Below, one piece after another: positions 22,416-31,056 of a stretch of DNA of 64,000 nucleotides (positions are counted from its first letter, which is position 1; the number at the start of each line of letters is the position of its first letter). Source of the stretch: Desulfatitalea sp. BRH_c12. Lineage in GTDB: Bacteria > Desulfobacterota > Desulfobacteria > Desulfobacterales > Desulfosarcinaceae. The DNA lies in NCBI GenBank assembly GCA_000961655.1, contig LADR01000082.1, positions 1 through 64,000 of the forward strand. The letters run 5' to 3'. The notes beneath the pieces are model-generated. The model made no database searches. It had not been told where the DNA came from and was given only the letters and a program-made list of their open reading frames with translations. Position numbers and translations under genes: made by a program.

Positions 22416-23051
22416 ATGAAAAAGAAAGCGCTTCTCATTGTCTTGATCATCGTAGGATTGGTAACAAGTGCACATGCCATCCCAATATTTGGTAACCTAT
22501 ACGAAGAGTTCACGGTGGTCGATCGCTCATCCGGAGCAGATGCACCTTATGGGATGGACGGATACACCGCCGGCGATTACACCGGAATTTACATTGGCAC
22601 ACTAACCGGCGGCAACAATGATAACCTGGCGAGTACCACCTGGGAAACTATTTTTTCAGATTTTTTGGGATCGCCTTACGACGTAACCGCCATTACGAAA
22701 GTCGACGAACCGGACCTATCAACCGGTGATTTGACCATCACCTATGATCCCGGTCTTTTGACAGGCACATGGTCGACCACTGGATCAGATCCCGCTGTCG
22801 GTGTAAGCTTTTACTCAATAAAAGGGGCGCAGGAATTTGCGCTTTACTATGTGGACCCCGCGCTGCAATCGGGCACTTGGACCACGCGGCACTTATTAAA
22901 TGGAGGCGGTAATATACCTGAACTTTCTCACTTCACTGCCGACTTGGTCCCGACATCTCCTGCCCCGGTTCCCGAACCGGCCACAATAATTCTTATGGGC
23001 ATCGGCCTACTTGGCATAGCGGGTTTTGGACGAAGAAAATTCAAGAAGTAG
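22416..23051 (+). CDS. PEP-CTERM sorting-domain protein
   Basis: About 211 residues. Signal peptide: MKKKALLIVLIIVGLVTSAHA. The body is Gly/Asp/Thr-rich with 'LLTGTWSTTGSDPAVGVSFYSIKGAQEFALYYVDPALQSGTWTT' and 'PELSHFT'. The sorting signal is VPEPAT, IILMGIGLLGIAG, then GRRKFKK. The GTW/VDPA/SHFT pattern makes it a paralogue of the protein at 3,199. AGGGGA precedes ATG 22416; the upstream in-frame ATGs would spoil the signal peptide. It is likely secreted and processed by the exosortase. Confidence 0.88.
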   Translation: MKKKALLIVLIIVGLVTSAHAIPIFGNLYEEFTVVDRSSGADAPYGMDGYTAGDYTGIYIGTLTGGNNDNLASTTWETIFSDFLGSPYDVTAITKVDEPDLSTGDLTITYDPGLLTGTWSTTGSDPAVGVSFYSIKGAQEFALYYVDPALQSGTWTTRHLLNGGGNIPELSHFTADLVPTSPAPVPEPATIILMGIGLLGIAGFGRRKFKK

Positions 23052-23058
23052 CATCTTG

Positions 23059-23106
23059 AAGGGGGCGACGTTGATCGGGATAAGTTTATCCCTTCAACCG
23101 CCCCCT
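23059..23106 (+). terminator. Long hairpin after PEP-CTERM gene 22416
   Basis: GGGGGCG (23061-23067) pairs with CGCCCCC (23099-23105), and an inner stem GGGATAA/TTATCCC (23077-23092) sits in its loop. There is no T-run; a C/A low-complexity tract (CCACCACCACC...) follows at ~23,139. Confidence 0.55.
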
Positions 23107-23477
23107 GCCGCATAGCGCATCTCAACAGAAAAATCGACCCCACCACCACCACCACCCCCCACCCCCCTTATTTTATATTTCTCAGCCACGATGGCCTTGC
23201 CAACGCCAGGTGTGCCCATAATATTAGAAGGTACGTACCAGGGCCTCAGCCACAAGGGAAGCGGGCGGCGACACCTACGATCAGACACCCATGCCCCTGT
23301 TGAATATTGAAATCACCTTGCAGCCTTTCGTATCCCCATTTTACATGGGCAAGCTTTCCAGCCTTCTTTCATCAGCCAGCAAATAGACCATAGAGCCATG
23401 CAACATGCAGTGCGGGAGGAGCGCCCTCCAATGAAGAAAGCTTGCCCCCAATTGAGTCCAGGCTGCAGCGGCGCAAT
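23107..23477. other. Intergenic region with C-rich simple tract
   Basis: It contains a (CCA)n/C-run at ~23,139-23,165 and no convincing gene. Gly/Pro-rich frames on the minus strand come from this tract. Confidence 0.4.
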
Positions 23478-23510
23478 AAAAAAACGCCCGGAAGTCTGAA
23501 CTTCCGGGCG
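23478..23510 (-). terminator. Rho-independent terminator of PEP-CTERM gene 23542
   Basis: CGCCCGGAAG (23485-23494) pairs with CTTCCGGGCG (23501-23510) across a 6-nt loop. Read on the minus strand, it is followed by a seven-T run (23478-23484), so it terminates the minus-strand gene. Confidence 0.85.
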
Positions 23511-23541
23511 CCGATTACTTAAACTAAAACCTGCCGATCAA

Positions 23542-24270
23542 TTACTTTTTAAACTTTCTGCGGCAGACACCGACCAAACCAACCAGCCCAAGGCCCATCA
23601 GCATCATGCTGGCGGGTTCGGGAACTGGCTGCATATCTTCAATGTAGAAAACCGCATCATTGAAATCGCGATCGCCACCGAGGGTATCCTCGAATGCAAG
23701 TATCCAGTCATTGTTACCGCTTGCCTTGTGTGTCTTGTTATCGAAAATGGCTGCCATCCCTTCTTCGACCAGATAAGCCAGTGCCAAAGCCTCGCCACCA
23801 TTTTTGCTGTCTTCAGTGTATGACTTGGAACCGTCAACGTCGTCGAGCCAGAAAAACCCAAAGACGTCTCCGAAACCAGCATAAGATATTACACCATTGG
23901 CGTCATCGATTTCCAGCAATCCGCTATTATCAATACTGAATGTAGCGGTATCATTACTTTTCAAAGCGAAAACATATTCGGCGCTTGTTAAAGCTGAGTA
24001 TATTCCCAACTGCCCCGCGTGTCCGGCATAAGCAGTAATAAAATATGCATCGGTATCGCTTTCCGCCTGTTCCCACAAAGCCGCCGAATTTTGATCATTA
24101 GCGGCATCAAGGCCTGTTAAATTGATTGAATCGAAAATTTGTTGCAAGCTTGGCTCGGCTGATGCGCCCAAAGCAACAGGTCTGTCATTGAACGGCAACG
24201 CTACGGCATTACCACCCATTAACACAATCGAAAAAACTAAAAACAATAAAATACCCAGAATTTTTCTCAT
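23542..24270 (-). CDS. PEP-CTERM protein with DUF4114-like domain
   Basis: A 242-residue exported protein. Signal peptide: MRKILGILLFLVFSIVLMGGNAVA. The C-terminal half contains the DUF4114-type signature: 'GVFGFFWLDD'-like strands, then 'NNDWILAFEDTLGGDRDFNDAVFYIEDM', a calcium-binding-like acidic motif. The sorting signal is VPEPAS, MMLMGLGLVGLVG, then CRRKFKK. GAAGAAGAAA precedes the ATG. It is the only minus-strand PEP-CTERM gene here, has a sigma-54 promoter 230 nt upstream and its own terminator. It is expected to be a surface or matrix protein. Confidence 0.9.
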   Translation of the reverse strand: MRKILGILLFLVFSIVLMGGNAVALPFNDRPVALGASAEPSLQQIFDSINLTGLDAANDQNSAALWEQAESDTDAYFITAYAGHAGQLGIYSALTSAEYVFALKSNDTATFSIDNSGLLEIDDANGVISYAGFGDVFGFFWLDDVDGSKSYTEDSKNGGEALALAYLVEEGMAAIFDNKTHKASGNNDWILAFEDTLGGDRDFNDAVFYIEDMQPVPEPASMMLMGLGLVGLVGVCRRKFKK

Positions 24271-24484
24271 TTCTTCTTCCTTTTTTTGATGATTAATCAG
24301 TCAGTTCCCTCTCAAACAAACTTCCCAAACTCCTTTTTCTTGTCTCCATCACCTCCGTATTAATATTTTGATAATTACGTAAGAAACTTACAGTCGACAG
24401 CCAAGCCTTCAGGGTCATGTTCTCCTCACGTTATGAAAGGATTAAAAGGCAATTGGCTGTAGTGAAGGAACTTACTTGAGCAAA

Positions 24485-24499
24485 GCAAGATAGATGCCA
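24485..24499 (-). promoter_or_regulatory. Sigma-54 promoter for PEP-CTERM gene 23542
   Basis: The plus strand GCAA-N8-CCA reads TGGCAT-N5-TTGC on the minus strand, a strong -24/-12 element pointing at the gene that starts at 24,270. Confidence 0.65.
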
Positions 24500-24786
24500 T
24501 CTTTTCCTAAATTGACTAATTATATTTTTGGCTTTATAATCGGGTACATGCATTCACTTCCAACAAAACATCCGGTAATTGTCCATCAGATCATTTTGAA
24601 ATAGGTAGTTGGCTACATAAGGAAATAACATTAAATACATACCAAAATGAACATACGTAAGAGTTTCACCTACCACCTTTTTCTTATGACTAAATTAAAT
24701 ACTTCCTTCGAATTTGGGGTTGCAGATTTTATGATAGATGACCTAAATACAGGCATTGACAATCACTTCATTGTAGTTGGTTTTTT
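24500..24786. other. AT-rich intergenic region
   Basis: AT-rich DNA between a divergent sigma-54 site and the TIGR03790-type gene. TTGACA occurs at 24,758 but too close to the ATG to be that gene's -35 with a proper -10. No repeat is recognised. Confidence 0.35.
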
Positions 24787-26040
24787 ATGAACCCAATAAT
24801 GACGGTAATCTATTGTTTTTACTTTTGGGCCGTGCTCATGTTTTGCGCTACTTCAGGCTGGGCACTCTCTTCTAATGAAGTTCTGGTGATCGCCAACCAA
24901 AATGCGGCCGACAGCGTCGAATTGGCACGCTACTACATGGCCAGACGCAATATACCTGAAGACAATTTGTTGGTTCTGAAGACAATGAATATAGAATCGT
25001 GCCCGCGCCAAGCATACAATGACCAAATTGCCCGAAAAGTGCTTGGTTTTTTGAAAAAAAAAGACCCGCTGCAAAAAATCCGCTGTCTGACAACCATCTA
25101 CGGCATCCCGCTAAAAATCCAGCCTCCCTATCTGAGTGCTCATGAACAAGACGCAGTTGCGGGCCTGCGCGGCGAAATGAAGGCCCTGCAAGAACAACTC
25201 GCCTCCATTGGTAAAGTCGATCCTGCCCCTTCAGAAAAACTCGAGAAAATCGAGAAAACGCTGGCTGGTGCCCAACAGCGACTTACCGTTTTAACGAAAG
25301 AAAATCAGCGCGCTGCTCTGGATTCTGAATTGGCTTTGGTGAAGCTTGCGTCGTATCCGCTATCGGGATGGGTACCCAACCCCCTTTTCATCGGCTTCAA
25401 GGATCGATTGTCGGTCGAAAGAGATCAAATTTTACTGGTGTGCCGACTGGACGGACCCAGCCCCGAAATTGTCAGGCGGATCATCGATGACAGTGTGGCA
25501 GTCGAGGAAACCGGATTGGCGGGGATAGCCTACTTCGACGCGCGCTGGCCGAAACCGGCCGACGAGAATAAAGTCGAGGGCTATACGCTTTATGACAGGT
25601 CGATTCATATGGCAGCCGACCGGGTGCGCGACATGGGGCGCATGAAGGTGGTGCTCGATGCGCAAGCCCCCGTGTTCCAGCCGGGTCAATGTCCTGATGC
25701 GGCACTTTATTGCGGCTGGTACAGCCTCGCCAACTATGTGGATGCCTTTAAATGGACGCGCGGCGCCGTCGGTTACCATATTGCCAGCGCCGAATGCAGG
25801 ACCCTGAAAAGCCCAGAAAGCCAGGTATGGTGCAAACGCATGCTGGAAGATGGCGTCGCCGCAACTATAGGACCCACAGATGAACCCTACGTGCAGGCTT
25901 TCCCGGTGCCGGAGATTTTTTTCGGACTGCTGGTGGAAGGGCGCTTAAGTCTGGCGGAATGCTATGCGCTTTCGACGCCTTTTTGGTCGTGGCAAATGGT
26001 GTTGATTGGGGACCCTTTGTACAGGCCCTTCGGGAAATAA
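24787..26040 (+). CDS. TIGR03790-family exported protein
   Basis: A 417-residue protein with a signal peptide (MTVIYCFYFWAVLMFCATSGWA). It then begins NEVLVIANQNAADSVELARYYMARRNIP, the hallmark start of the TIGR03790 family. The family is sporadic in environmental bacteria and has no known activity. A Lys/Glu-rich helical insert (~115-180, ALQEQLASIGKV...LEKIEKTLAGAQQRL) interrupts the fold. Later blocks include 'ILLVCRLDGPSPEIVRRIIDD', 'GLAGIAYFDARW' and 'AATIGPTDEPYVQAFP'. It converges with the sorting locus, with only 22 bp between the two stop codons. Location and export suggest an envelope or matrix function; this is inferred. Confidence 0.8.
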   Translation: MNPIMTVIYCFYFWAVLMFCATSGWALSSNEVLVIANQNAADSVELARYYMARRNIPEDNLLVLKTMNIESCPRQAYNDQIARKVLGFLKKKDPLQKIRCLTTIYGIPLKIQPPYLSAHEQDAVAGLRGEMKALQEQLASIGKVDPAPSEKLEKIEKTLAGAQQRLTVLTKENQRAALDSELALVKLASYPLSGWVPNPLFIGFKDRLSVERDQILLVCRLDGPSPEIVRRIIDDSVAVEETGLAGIAYFDARWPKPADENKVEGYTLYDRSIHMAADRVRDMGRMKVVLDAQAPVFQPGQCPDAALYCGWYSLANYVDAFKWTRGAVGYHIASAECRTLKSPESQVWCKRMLEDGVAATIGPTDEPYVQAFPVPEIFFGLLVEGRLSLAECYALSTPFWSWQMVLIGDPLYRPFGK

Positions 26041-26062
26041 TGGTGGAAGGCAGGATTAAAGA

Positions 26063-27214
26063 TTAGAGGCGGTTGAGGTACTCCAGATCTTGCTGCTGGC
26101 TGTTCTTGGTGCCGACAGCCAGAAGTGCGTATTTTTTGTTCTCTCTAGGCAGATAATAAAGGCGGCCCCGGTAGCCGAAGGCCACCTCAAAGACAGTTTC
26201 CCTGTTCTTCTTGCCGAACACCTTACGTTTTATAGGCAACTTAGAGGAATCAACATCGAGCTGACGGATAATCTCCTCGCACTTGATTTTCATATCTTCA
26301 GTCAGGTCCAGGTAGCCATCCATCGCCTTTTCAGTGATTTCAAGATTCTTATATAGCGCCGCGAATCGTTTCTGCACGCCATTGGACGATTTGCTTTTGC
26401 GAAGTTGTTCTTTCTGCAGTTGGGATTCCAACTGACCGAGTTTGTGCTGAAGTTCGTCCATGCTGGCTTGCTGCTGATTTTGCAGCGCCACTTTCACTGC
26501 GATCTCTTCCTCCAGGGCAATGATCTCTTCTATCATTTTTTCCTGGCTGGTTTCGGCTTGATGCTTTGTAAACGTTAACTTTTGATGCGCCTGACGCATT
26601 TCCTGATCCAATCGGGCGCGATCTTTCTGCAGTGCTATAAGCTGTTGTTCATAGCCTTCCCCCTTCTGGATCAACTGGCGACGCGCATGGCTGTTGCTTT
26701 CCATCTCACGCTGATAGTAACTCTTCCAGTGCCTGTAATAGAGATAAAGCAGACCGATCCCGATGAAGGTGTAGAAGGCAAGAACGGTATTGGTGATCGG
26801 GCAATTATGGGGCAGCCGCCATTCCAGGATGACTGTTGGCTTCTCATTCAGCAAACGGTAGTTTTCGACCGCGACTTCCATCGGCTGGGCGCGCACTGCG
26901 GACAAAACCGCACCGTGCGGATCGCTCAAGGGATAAAGCAAGGTGTTGTCGGCAGTCCGGACGCTGACAATGGCTTTGGCGCCCCAGGCGATCCAGCGGT
27001 TGCGCTTTAAAAAAGCGTCCACGTTTTCGTTGATGGCGACCTGGATGCGCCTGGAGCCATCCAAGAGGGGCTGAATATCCCCTAAATATACCTCCTCAAG
27101 ACCAGCTTGGATGCGGCGGGCAGAATGGCTCTCGAGCAGTTGCACCGTAAAAACGTAAAAAAGAGGCGGCAGCAGGACGCACAGCAGTATGATGCTGAAA
27201 CGAAATTTGACCAT
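26063..27214 (-). CDS. Membrane coiled-coil protein with RelE-like C-terminal region
   Basis: 383 residues: an N-terminal transmembrane helix (FRFSIILLCVLLPPLFYVFTV), a ~110-residue extracytoplasmic segment, a second transmembrane helix (~143-162, FYTFIGIGLLYLYYRHW), then a long coiled coil (~170-300, Gln/Glu/Lys-rich). The compact C-terminal ~50 residues are KNRETVFEVAFGYRGRLYYLP...YALLAVGTKNSQQQDLEYL. That strand pattern and the ending 'vGTKxxQxxDLeyL' resemble the RelE/ParE fold, without a recognised catalytic set. It is the last gene of the exosortase-EpsI-PrsT cluster, 26 nt after prsT. No named family is recognised. It may be a scaffold linking the inner membrane to the TPR lipoprotein. 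Confidence 0.6.
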   Translation of the reverse strand: MVKFRFSIILLCVLLPPLFYVFTVQLLESHSARRIQAGLEEVYLGDIQPLLDGSRRIQVAINENVDAFLKRNRWIAWGAKAIVSVRTADNTLLYPLSDPHGAVLSAVRAQPMEVAVENYRLLNEKPTVILEWRLPHNCPITNTVLAFYTFIGIGLLYLYYRHWKSYYQREMESNSHARRQLIQKGEGYEQQLIALQKDRARLDQEMRQAHQKLTFTKHQAETSQEKMIEEIIALEEEIAVKVALQNQQQASMDELQHKLGQLESQLQKEQLRKSKSSNGVQKRFAALYKNLEITEKAMDGYLDLTEDMKIKCEEIIRQLDVDSSKLPIKRKVFGKKNRETVFEVAFGYRGRLYYLPRENKKYALLAVGTKNSQQQDLEYLNRL

Positions 27215-27240
27215 AGAAAAAACGCATATCCAGTTTCTGT

Positions 27241-29520
27241 TTACAATTTCTTTAAAGCGGCCCTGGCTTCATTGGCACCATTAAAGGCACCATCCAGTTC
27301 CAGGGCCCTGTTCAGATATTGCCGGGCCATCTCGTTTTGTTCCAACGCTAAAAAAGCCATGCCCAAATGGTAGTTGACCACCGCGTGATCCGGCAACTGT
27401 TCGATGCTTCCCAAAAGCTCCACCCGCGCAGATTCGAACAACTTCTTTTTATAATAAATCCATCCCAAAGTGTCCATCACACCCGGATTGTCCGGAAAGG
27501 CCTCCTTGGCTTTCTGAGCCAAGACAAGCGCCTCGTTCAGATCCCCATCCGGTCGATCGACGATCAAATAGGCCAGGTTGTTGGCTGCCGGTGAGAACTC
27601 AGGATTTATTTCCAACGCTTTACGGTAATGTCCCTCGGCCTGGTCATAATCCGATTTGATCTCATAAATTGTGCCCAGCGCCATATGGACCGCCGGCTGA
27701 TTGGGATTGGCCTCAAGGGCGCTATTATACTGTGAAATGGCAGCACCTTCATTGCCCTGCGCCATTTGAATCCTGGCCAGTGCGAGATAACTCTTGACCA
27801 TCTTTGGATTGCTCTCGATGGCCGTTTTATAGGCCGCCTCGGCCGCGGCAATATCCTTTTTGGCCTGATAAAGCTCGCCCTTGAAATGATACATCAGACC
27901 CTGCAGCTCCGGCGCATCCTTTGCCTGACGGATTTTTTCATCGCACATCGCCAAAGCCGTATCGAACTCCTTGCGGACCGTATGGACGAGAATCACATTG
28001 GCAAACACATCCAGCAAGTTTGGATTGATGGCCAGTGCCTTGTTGTAATTGGCAAGGGCATCGTCAAACTTTTTACCAGCAAAGTCAATCTGCCCCAGTT
28101 TCAAATAGCCTGCCGGGTCATTCGGAACAGCGGCCACATACTGCGTAAAAACCTTTCTTGCTTCGGCATACTTGTTCGCCAACATAAAGGCCCGGCCAGA
28201 CAAGTTGAGCGCGGGCGGGTAATTCGGGTGAACCTTGAAAACCCGTTCGCATTGCGCTTGCACCTCTTCGATATTGCGCGCGGAAAAATGCAGTTCGCCC
28301 AACAGCAAGTTGGCCTTGATCATCCTTGGGTCCAATTCCGATGCTTTATAGAGCGACTCCCTGGCTATCTGGGTCTGCCCCTTTTGAGCGTATGCCAGGC
28401 CTTTGAAATAATGGGCGCTTGCATTATTGGGTTCGTCCTTGACCAACTGCTCGAAAAGCCGGGCGGCATCATCCGTTTTCTTTTGGGCCAACTCGATCTG
28501 CCCCCTGACAATCAACGCCGGGGCATACTTGGGCCTTATTTTCAGCGCGCCGCCGTTGTACTGCTCGGCCAAATTCATCTGGTTGTGGTTGAGATAATAT
28601 TCGGCGGCTTCGGTCAGAACGCGGACATCCTCAGGAAAAAGCTTCAACAATTTCACATAAACAGCTTCGGCCTCATCCTTGCGCCCAGTGCCCTCATAAA
28701 ATTTGGCCAGAACCATATTGGGTTTCTGAGTATCGGGCGCTTTTTGCAGCGCGCGCTTGAAAGCCGCTTCGGCTTGATCCCTGTGATTTTGCTGAAGCAT
28801 GAATTGCCCCAGAACGATTTCCAGATCAGCGCTTTGCGGGTCGGCGGCAATACCCGCGCGCAGCGCTTGTTCGGCACTATCGGGCCGCCCTGTATTCAAA
28901 TAGAAAACAAACAGGGCCATGCGGTTCTTATCGTCTTTCGGCGCGATGGCAACGGCCCGTTTGAGGGACCCTTCCGCAGGCTCAAGTTGCCGTTGAGCCG
29001 CCTGTATTCCGGCAAGTCCCACATAAGCACGCGACTGGTTCCCATCCAGGTTGATGATCTTTAGAAAGATTTCCGCAGCAGAGCGCTGATCGTTTTCCAA
29101 TTTATAAATCCCGGCGAGTGAATAAAGCGCATCGATATTGTCTGGCTCTTTGGCAAGCACATTGTCGACGCGCTTGCGCGCCTCATCTTTCTTCCTGGCC
29201 AGCAAATAAAAGGTGGCCAGTTTGACTTGCGCATCGAGATCTTCAGGGTCAAGCTGCTCAATGATGGTGTAGGCCTGAAGGGCTTCCCTGGTATTGCCGG
29301 CCTTCATCTCGGCTTCGGCCAGAAGTTTATAGGCCTCAAGGTAGCGAGAATCTTTCTGAATAGCGCCTTTGAGTTCTATGATGGCACTTTTGACATCGCC
29401 TTTTTCATAATAGGCCTTAGCCCTCTCGAAATGCTTGACCTTTTTGTCCTCGTCCGATGTACAACCCAATATCGACAGGATGGCAAATACGGCCAACACA
29501 GTTTTCATCATTCTAATCAT
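27241..29520 (-). CDS. prsT: PEP-CTERM system TPR-repeat lipoprotein PrsT
   Basis: 759 residues. A lipoprotein signal (AVFAILSILGC) is followed by about 20 tetratricopeptide repeats to the end (A..Y...G....A......A....P patterns every ~34 residues). This matches the TIGR02917/PrsT type found beside exosortase A systems. As an outer-membrane or periplasmic lipoprotein scaffold it probably organises polysaccharide export or PEP-CTERM protein assembly, like other TPR export proteins. The gene lies 11 nt after epsI and 26 nt before the coiled-coil gene. The start is the ATG at 29,520, or the ATG 9 nt further in. Confidence 0.88.
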   Translation of the reverse strand: MIRMMKTVLAVFAILSILGCTSDEDKKVKHFERAKAYYEKGDVKSAIIELKGAIQKDSRYLEAYKLLAEAEMKAGNTREALQAYTIIEQLDPEDLDAQVKLATFYLLARKKDEARKRVDNVLAKEPDNIDALYSLAGIYKLENDQRSAAEIFLKIINLDGNQSRAYVGLAGIQAAQRQLEPAEGSLKRAVAIAPKDDKNRMALFVFYLNTGRPDSAEQALRAGIAADPQSADLEIVLGQFMLQQNHRDQAEAAFKRALQKAPDTQKPNMVLAKFYEGTGRKDEAEAVYVKLLKLFPEDVRVLTEAAEYYLNHNQMNLAEQYNGGALKIRPKYAPALIVRGQIELAQKKTDDAARLFEQLVKDEPNNASAHYFKGLAYAQKGQTQIARESLYKASELDPRMIKANLLLGELHFSARNIEEVQAQCERVFKVHPNYPPALNLSGRAFMLANKYAEARKVFTQYVAAVPNDPAGYLKLGQIDFAGKKFDDALANYNKALAINPNLLDVFANVILVHTVRKEFDTALAMCDEKIRQAKDAPELQGLMYHFKGELYQAKKDIAAAEAAYKTAIESNPKMVKSYLALARIQMAQGNEGAAISQYNSALEANPNQPAVHMALGTIYEIKSDYDQAEGHYRKALEINPEFSPAANNLAYLIVDRPDGDLNEALVLAQKAKEAFPDNPGVMDTLGWIYYKKKLFESARVELLGSIEQLPDHAVVNYHLGMAFLALEQNEMARQYLNRALELDGAFNGANEARAALKKL

Positions 29521-29531
29521 TTTTTCTCACC

Positions 29532-30197
29532 TCAATTATTTAAAACGATCTCATCTCCGGTTATAAATTTTACAAGACTTGGATAGAAATCCTGAATAAA
29601 CTTTGTGGCAGCTTGTTTGGCCCTCACGCCAGAATCATTTCCAAAAGGTACCGAAACCCGAACAAACCCATGCTGTTCATCATTTTTTACCAGTTTATTG
29701 TAGCCCATATCAATTTTATTGCGGTAAACTTGTGTGTTCGTAAAATGACCCGTCTGATACCAATACAATACTAATTCTTTCTCCTCGCCGTGCGACGTAA
29801 CAATTTCTTCAAAATAGATTTTATGATGCCCAAATGTGAGCGTGGACTTGACCGGCCGGGTGTCTATCTTCCATCCCTGACTCGGATAACAAACAAGAGG
29901 AGAATGTGCGGAATAGGCCTTATCAGCCGTGTAGTAGTAGCCAATATACAAATTAATAACCCCTTGTTCCCCCTTGTAATCTGCAAATACATAATCGTCC
30001 AACGCAAGCATTGCGACGCTGCTTTCCTTCAAAGGGATGTGCCGCAACGTGGCATATCCGTCTATGCTATCGAAGTAATTCATCAACGCCGGTTTTTTCA
30101 CAATTTCGGATGGCTTATTGAAGCCGTATACGAATATGCAGGTAGAAAAAAACACCACCATAAGCACCAACATCTTCATTTTAAGCGTGTTTCGCAT
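29532..30197 (-). CDS. epsI: Exosortase-associated protein EpsI
   Basis: About 221 residues with an N-terminal membrane anchor (MLVLMVVFFSTCIFVYGF) and a periplasmic domain. 'NLYIGYYYTADKAYSAHSPLVCYPSQGWKI' is the DUF3485/EpsI signature including the conserved 'H.P..CYP..GW', and 'ELVLYWYQTGHF' follows. EpsI is fused to, or follows, exosortase in most such loci. ATG 30197 lies inside the exosortase 3' end (22-nt overlap). The much longer open frame upstream is the exosortase read in another frame. It is thought to assist the exosortase or connect it to polysaccharide assembly. Confidence 0.9.
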   Translation of the reverse strand: MRNTLKMKMLVLMVVFFSTCIFVYGFNKPSEIVKKPALMNYFDSIDGYATLRHIPLKESSVAMLALDDYVFADYKGEQGVINLYIGYYYTADKAYSAHSPLVCYPSQGWKIDTRPVKSTLTFGHHKIYFEEIVTSHGEEKELVLYWYQTGHFTNTQVYRNKIDMGYNKLVKNDEQHGFVRVSVPFGNDSGVRAKQAATKFIQDFYPSLVKFITGDEIVLNN

Positions 30198-31027
30198 AAC
30201 TCCAACACCCTGTGTATCCCATATAAAGTTATCAGTGCGATGCCGAAAGTAGTCATTCCCAGCAGAGTGTGAAAAGCCCCATCGGTCAGATCCAATGTGA
30301 AAAAATGATATAACAGAATCATCGATACAACACGAACGATATTGACGAAAATCGCGGTGGGCACACTGGCGGCGGCCAGTACCAATTTTGAAGCATTCTT
30401 GGACAATAAAAAATACCCCATGACAATGCTCAATGTTAACAACGTCATCATGGAACGCATACCGCTGCAAGCCTCCACCACCTCGAAACTTTTTAAAGGA
30501 GTGGCCATTATATTGCCTTCCCGGTAAATTGGCACCCCCACAGCTTGAACCACCACCTCGCTGATGTGAGAGACTTTAAGTTGAAGCGGTGAGGTGATTT
30601 GAATATATAACTGTTCGGGGATTGGAATCAAAAATGCAAACAATATAATCGGCGTCAATAAAAGTTGAACCGCCCTGACGCCACCCACATAGGCTATTGC
30701 CCCAATCACAGCCATCAACATGGCTAATAGAATGATGGTATGAACCTGCGTCAACAAGGCAAAAATGTAAAAAAGCGTTGCCACCGCAAGCATTGCCAGC
30801 CCTAAAAAGGAATATTTGACCTGACACGCTGCCAAGGCAGCCCTTTTGGTCCAGACAATATAAAAAATGATGGGCAGCGTTATAAATGCATGCGAATAGT
30901 CCTCAGATCCCATCCACTTTTTGACAAGAATCTGCAAAGCAGGATAATAAGCGGCAATAAACAGAGCAGATGCCACGAGCGGTAAAAAAATCAATCTGTT
31001 TTTCATAGTTGCAGTCAGAGTTGGCAT
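30176..31027 (-). CDS. xrt: Exosortase (EpsH/Xrt family)
   Basis: About 283 residues with ~8 transmembrane helices. The catalytic triad is visible: Cys187 in FEVVEACSGMRSMM, Arg232 in FVNIVRVVSM, and His253 in GAFHTLLGM. EDYSHAFITLPI near the N-terminus and FLIPIPEQLYIQI are the other family signatures. It is an inner-membrane transpeptidase-like enzyme that cleaves PEP-CTERM tails after export, coupled to exopolysaccharide. The start at 31,027 (MPTLTATMKN) leaves a 29-nt gap to the glycosyltransferase stop; 31,006 is an alternative. The five PEP-CTERM proteins of this window are its obvious substrates. Whether it is subtype A is not certain from sequence alone. Confidence 0.93.
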   Translation of the reverse strand: MPTLTATMKNRLIFLPLVASALFIAAYYPALQILVKKWMGSEDYSHAFITLPIIFYIVWTKRAALAACQVKYSFLGLAMLAVATLFYIFALLTQVHTIILLAMLMAVIGAIAYVGGVRAVQLLLTPIILFAFLIPIPEQLYIQITSPLQLKVSHISEVVVQAVGVPIYREGNIMATPLKSFEVVEACSGMRSMMTLLTLSIVMGYFLLSKNASKLVLAAASVPTAIFVNIVRVVSMILLYHFFTLDLTDGAFHTLLGMTTFGIALITLYGIHRVLELCETRLK

Positions 31028-31056
31028 AGGAGTGTCCGATGCGTGATGGCGGTTAA

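Noticed and set aside
24758-24786. TTGACA before the TIGR03790-type gene as a promoter
   Set aside because: The distance to the ATG leaves no room for a proper -10 and transcript start; none was called.
27766-29064. A 432-codon plus-strand open frame opposite prsT
   Set aside because: Shadow of the TPR gene; the minus strand carries unmistakable TPR repeats and a lipoprotein signal.
29532-30470. A 312-residue version of the EpsI protein
   Set aside because: The N-terminal ~91 residues are the exosortase gene read in another frame; the membrane anchor begins at the ATG at 30,197.
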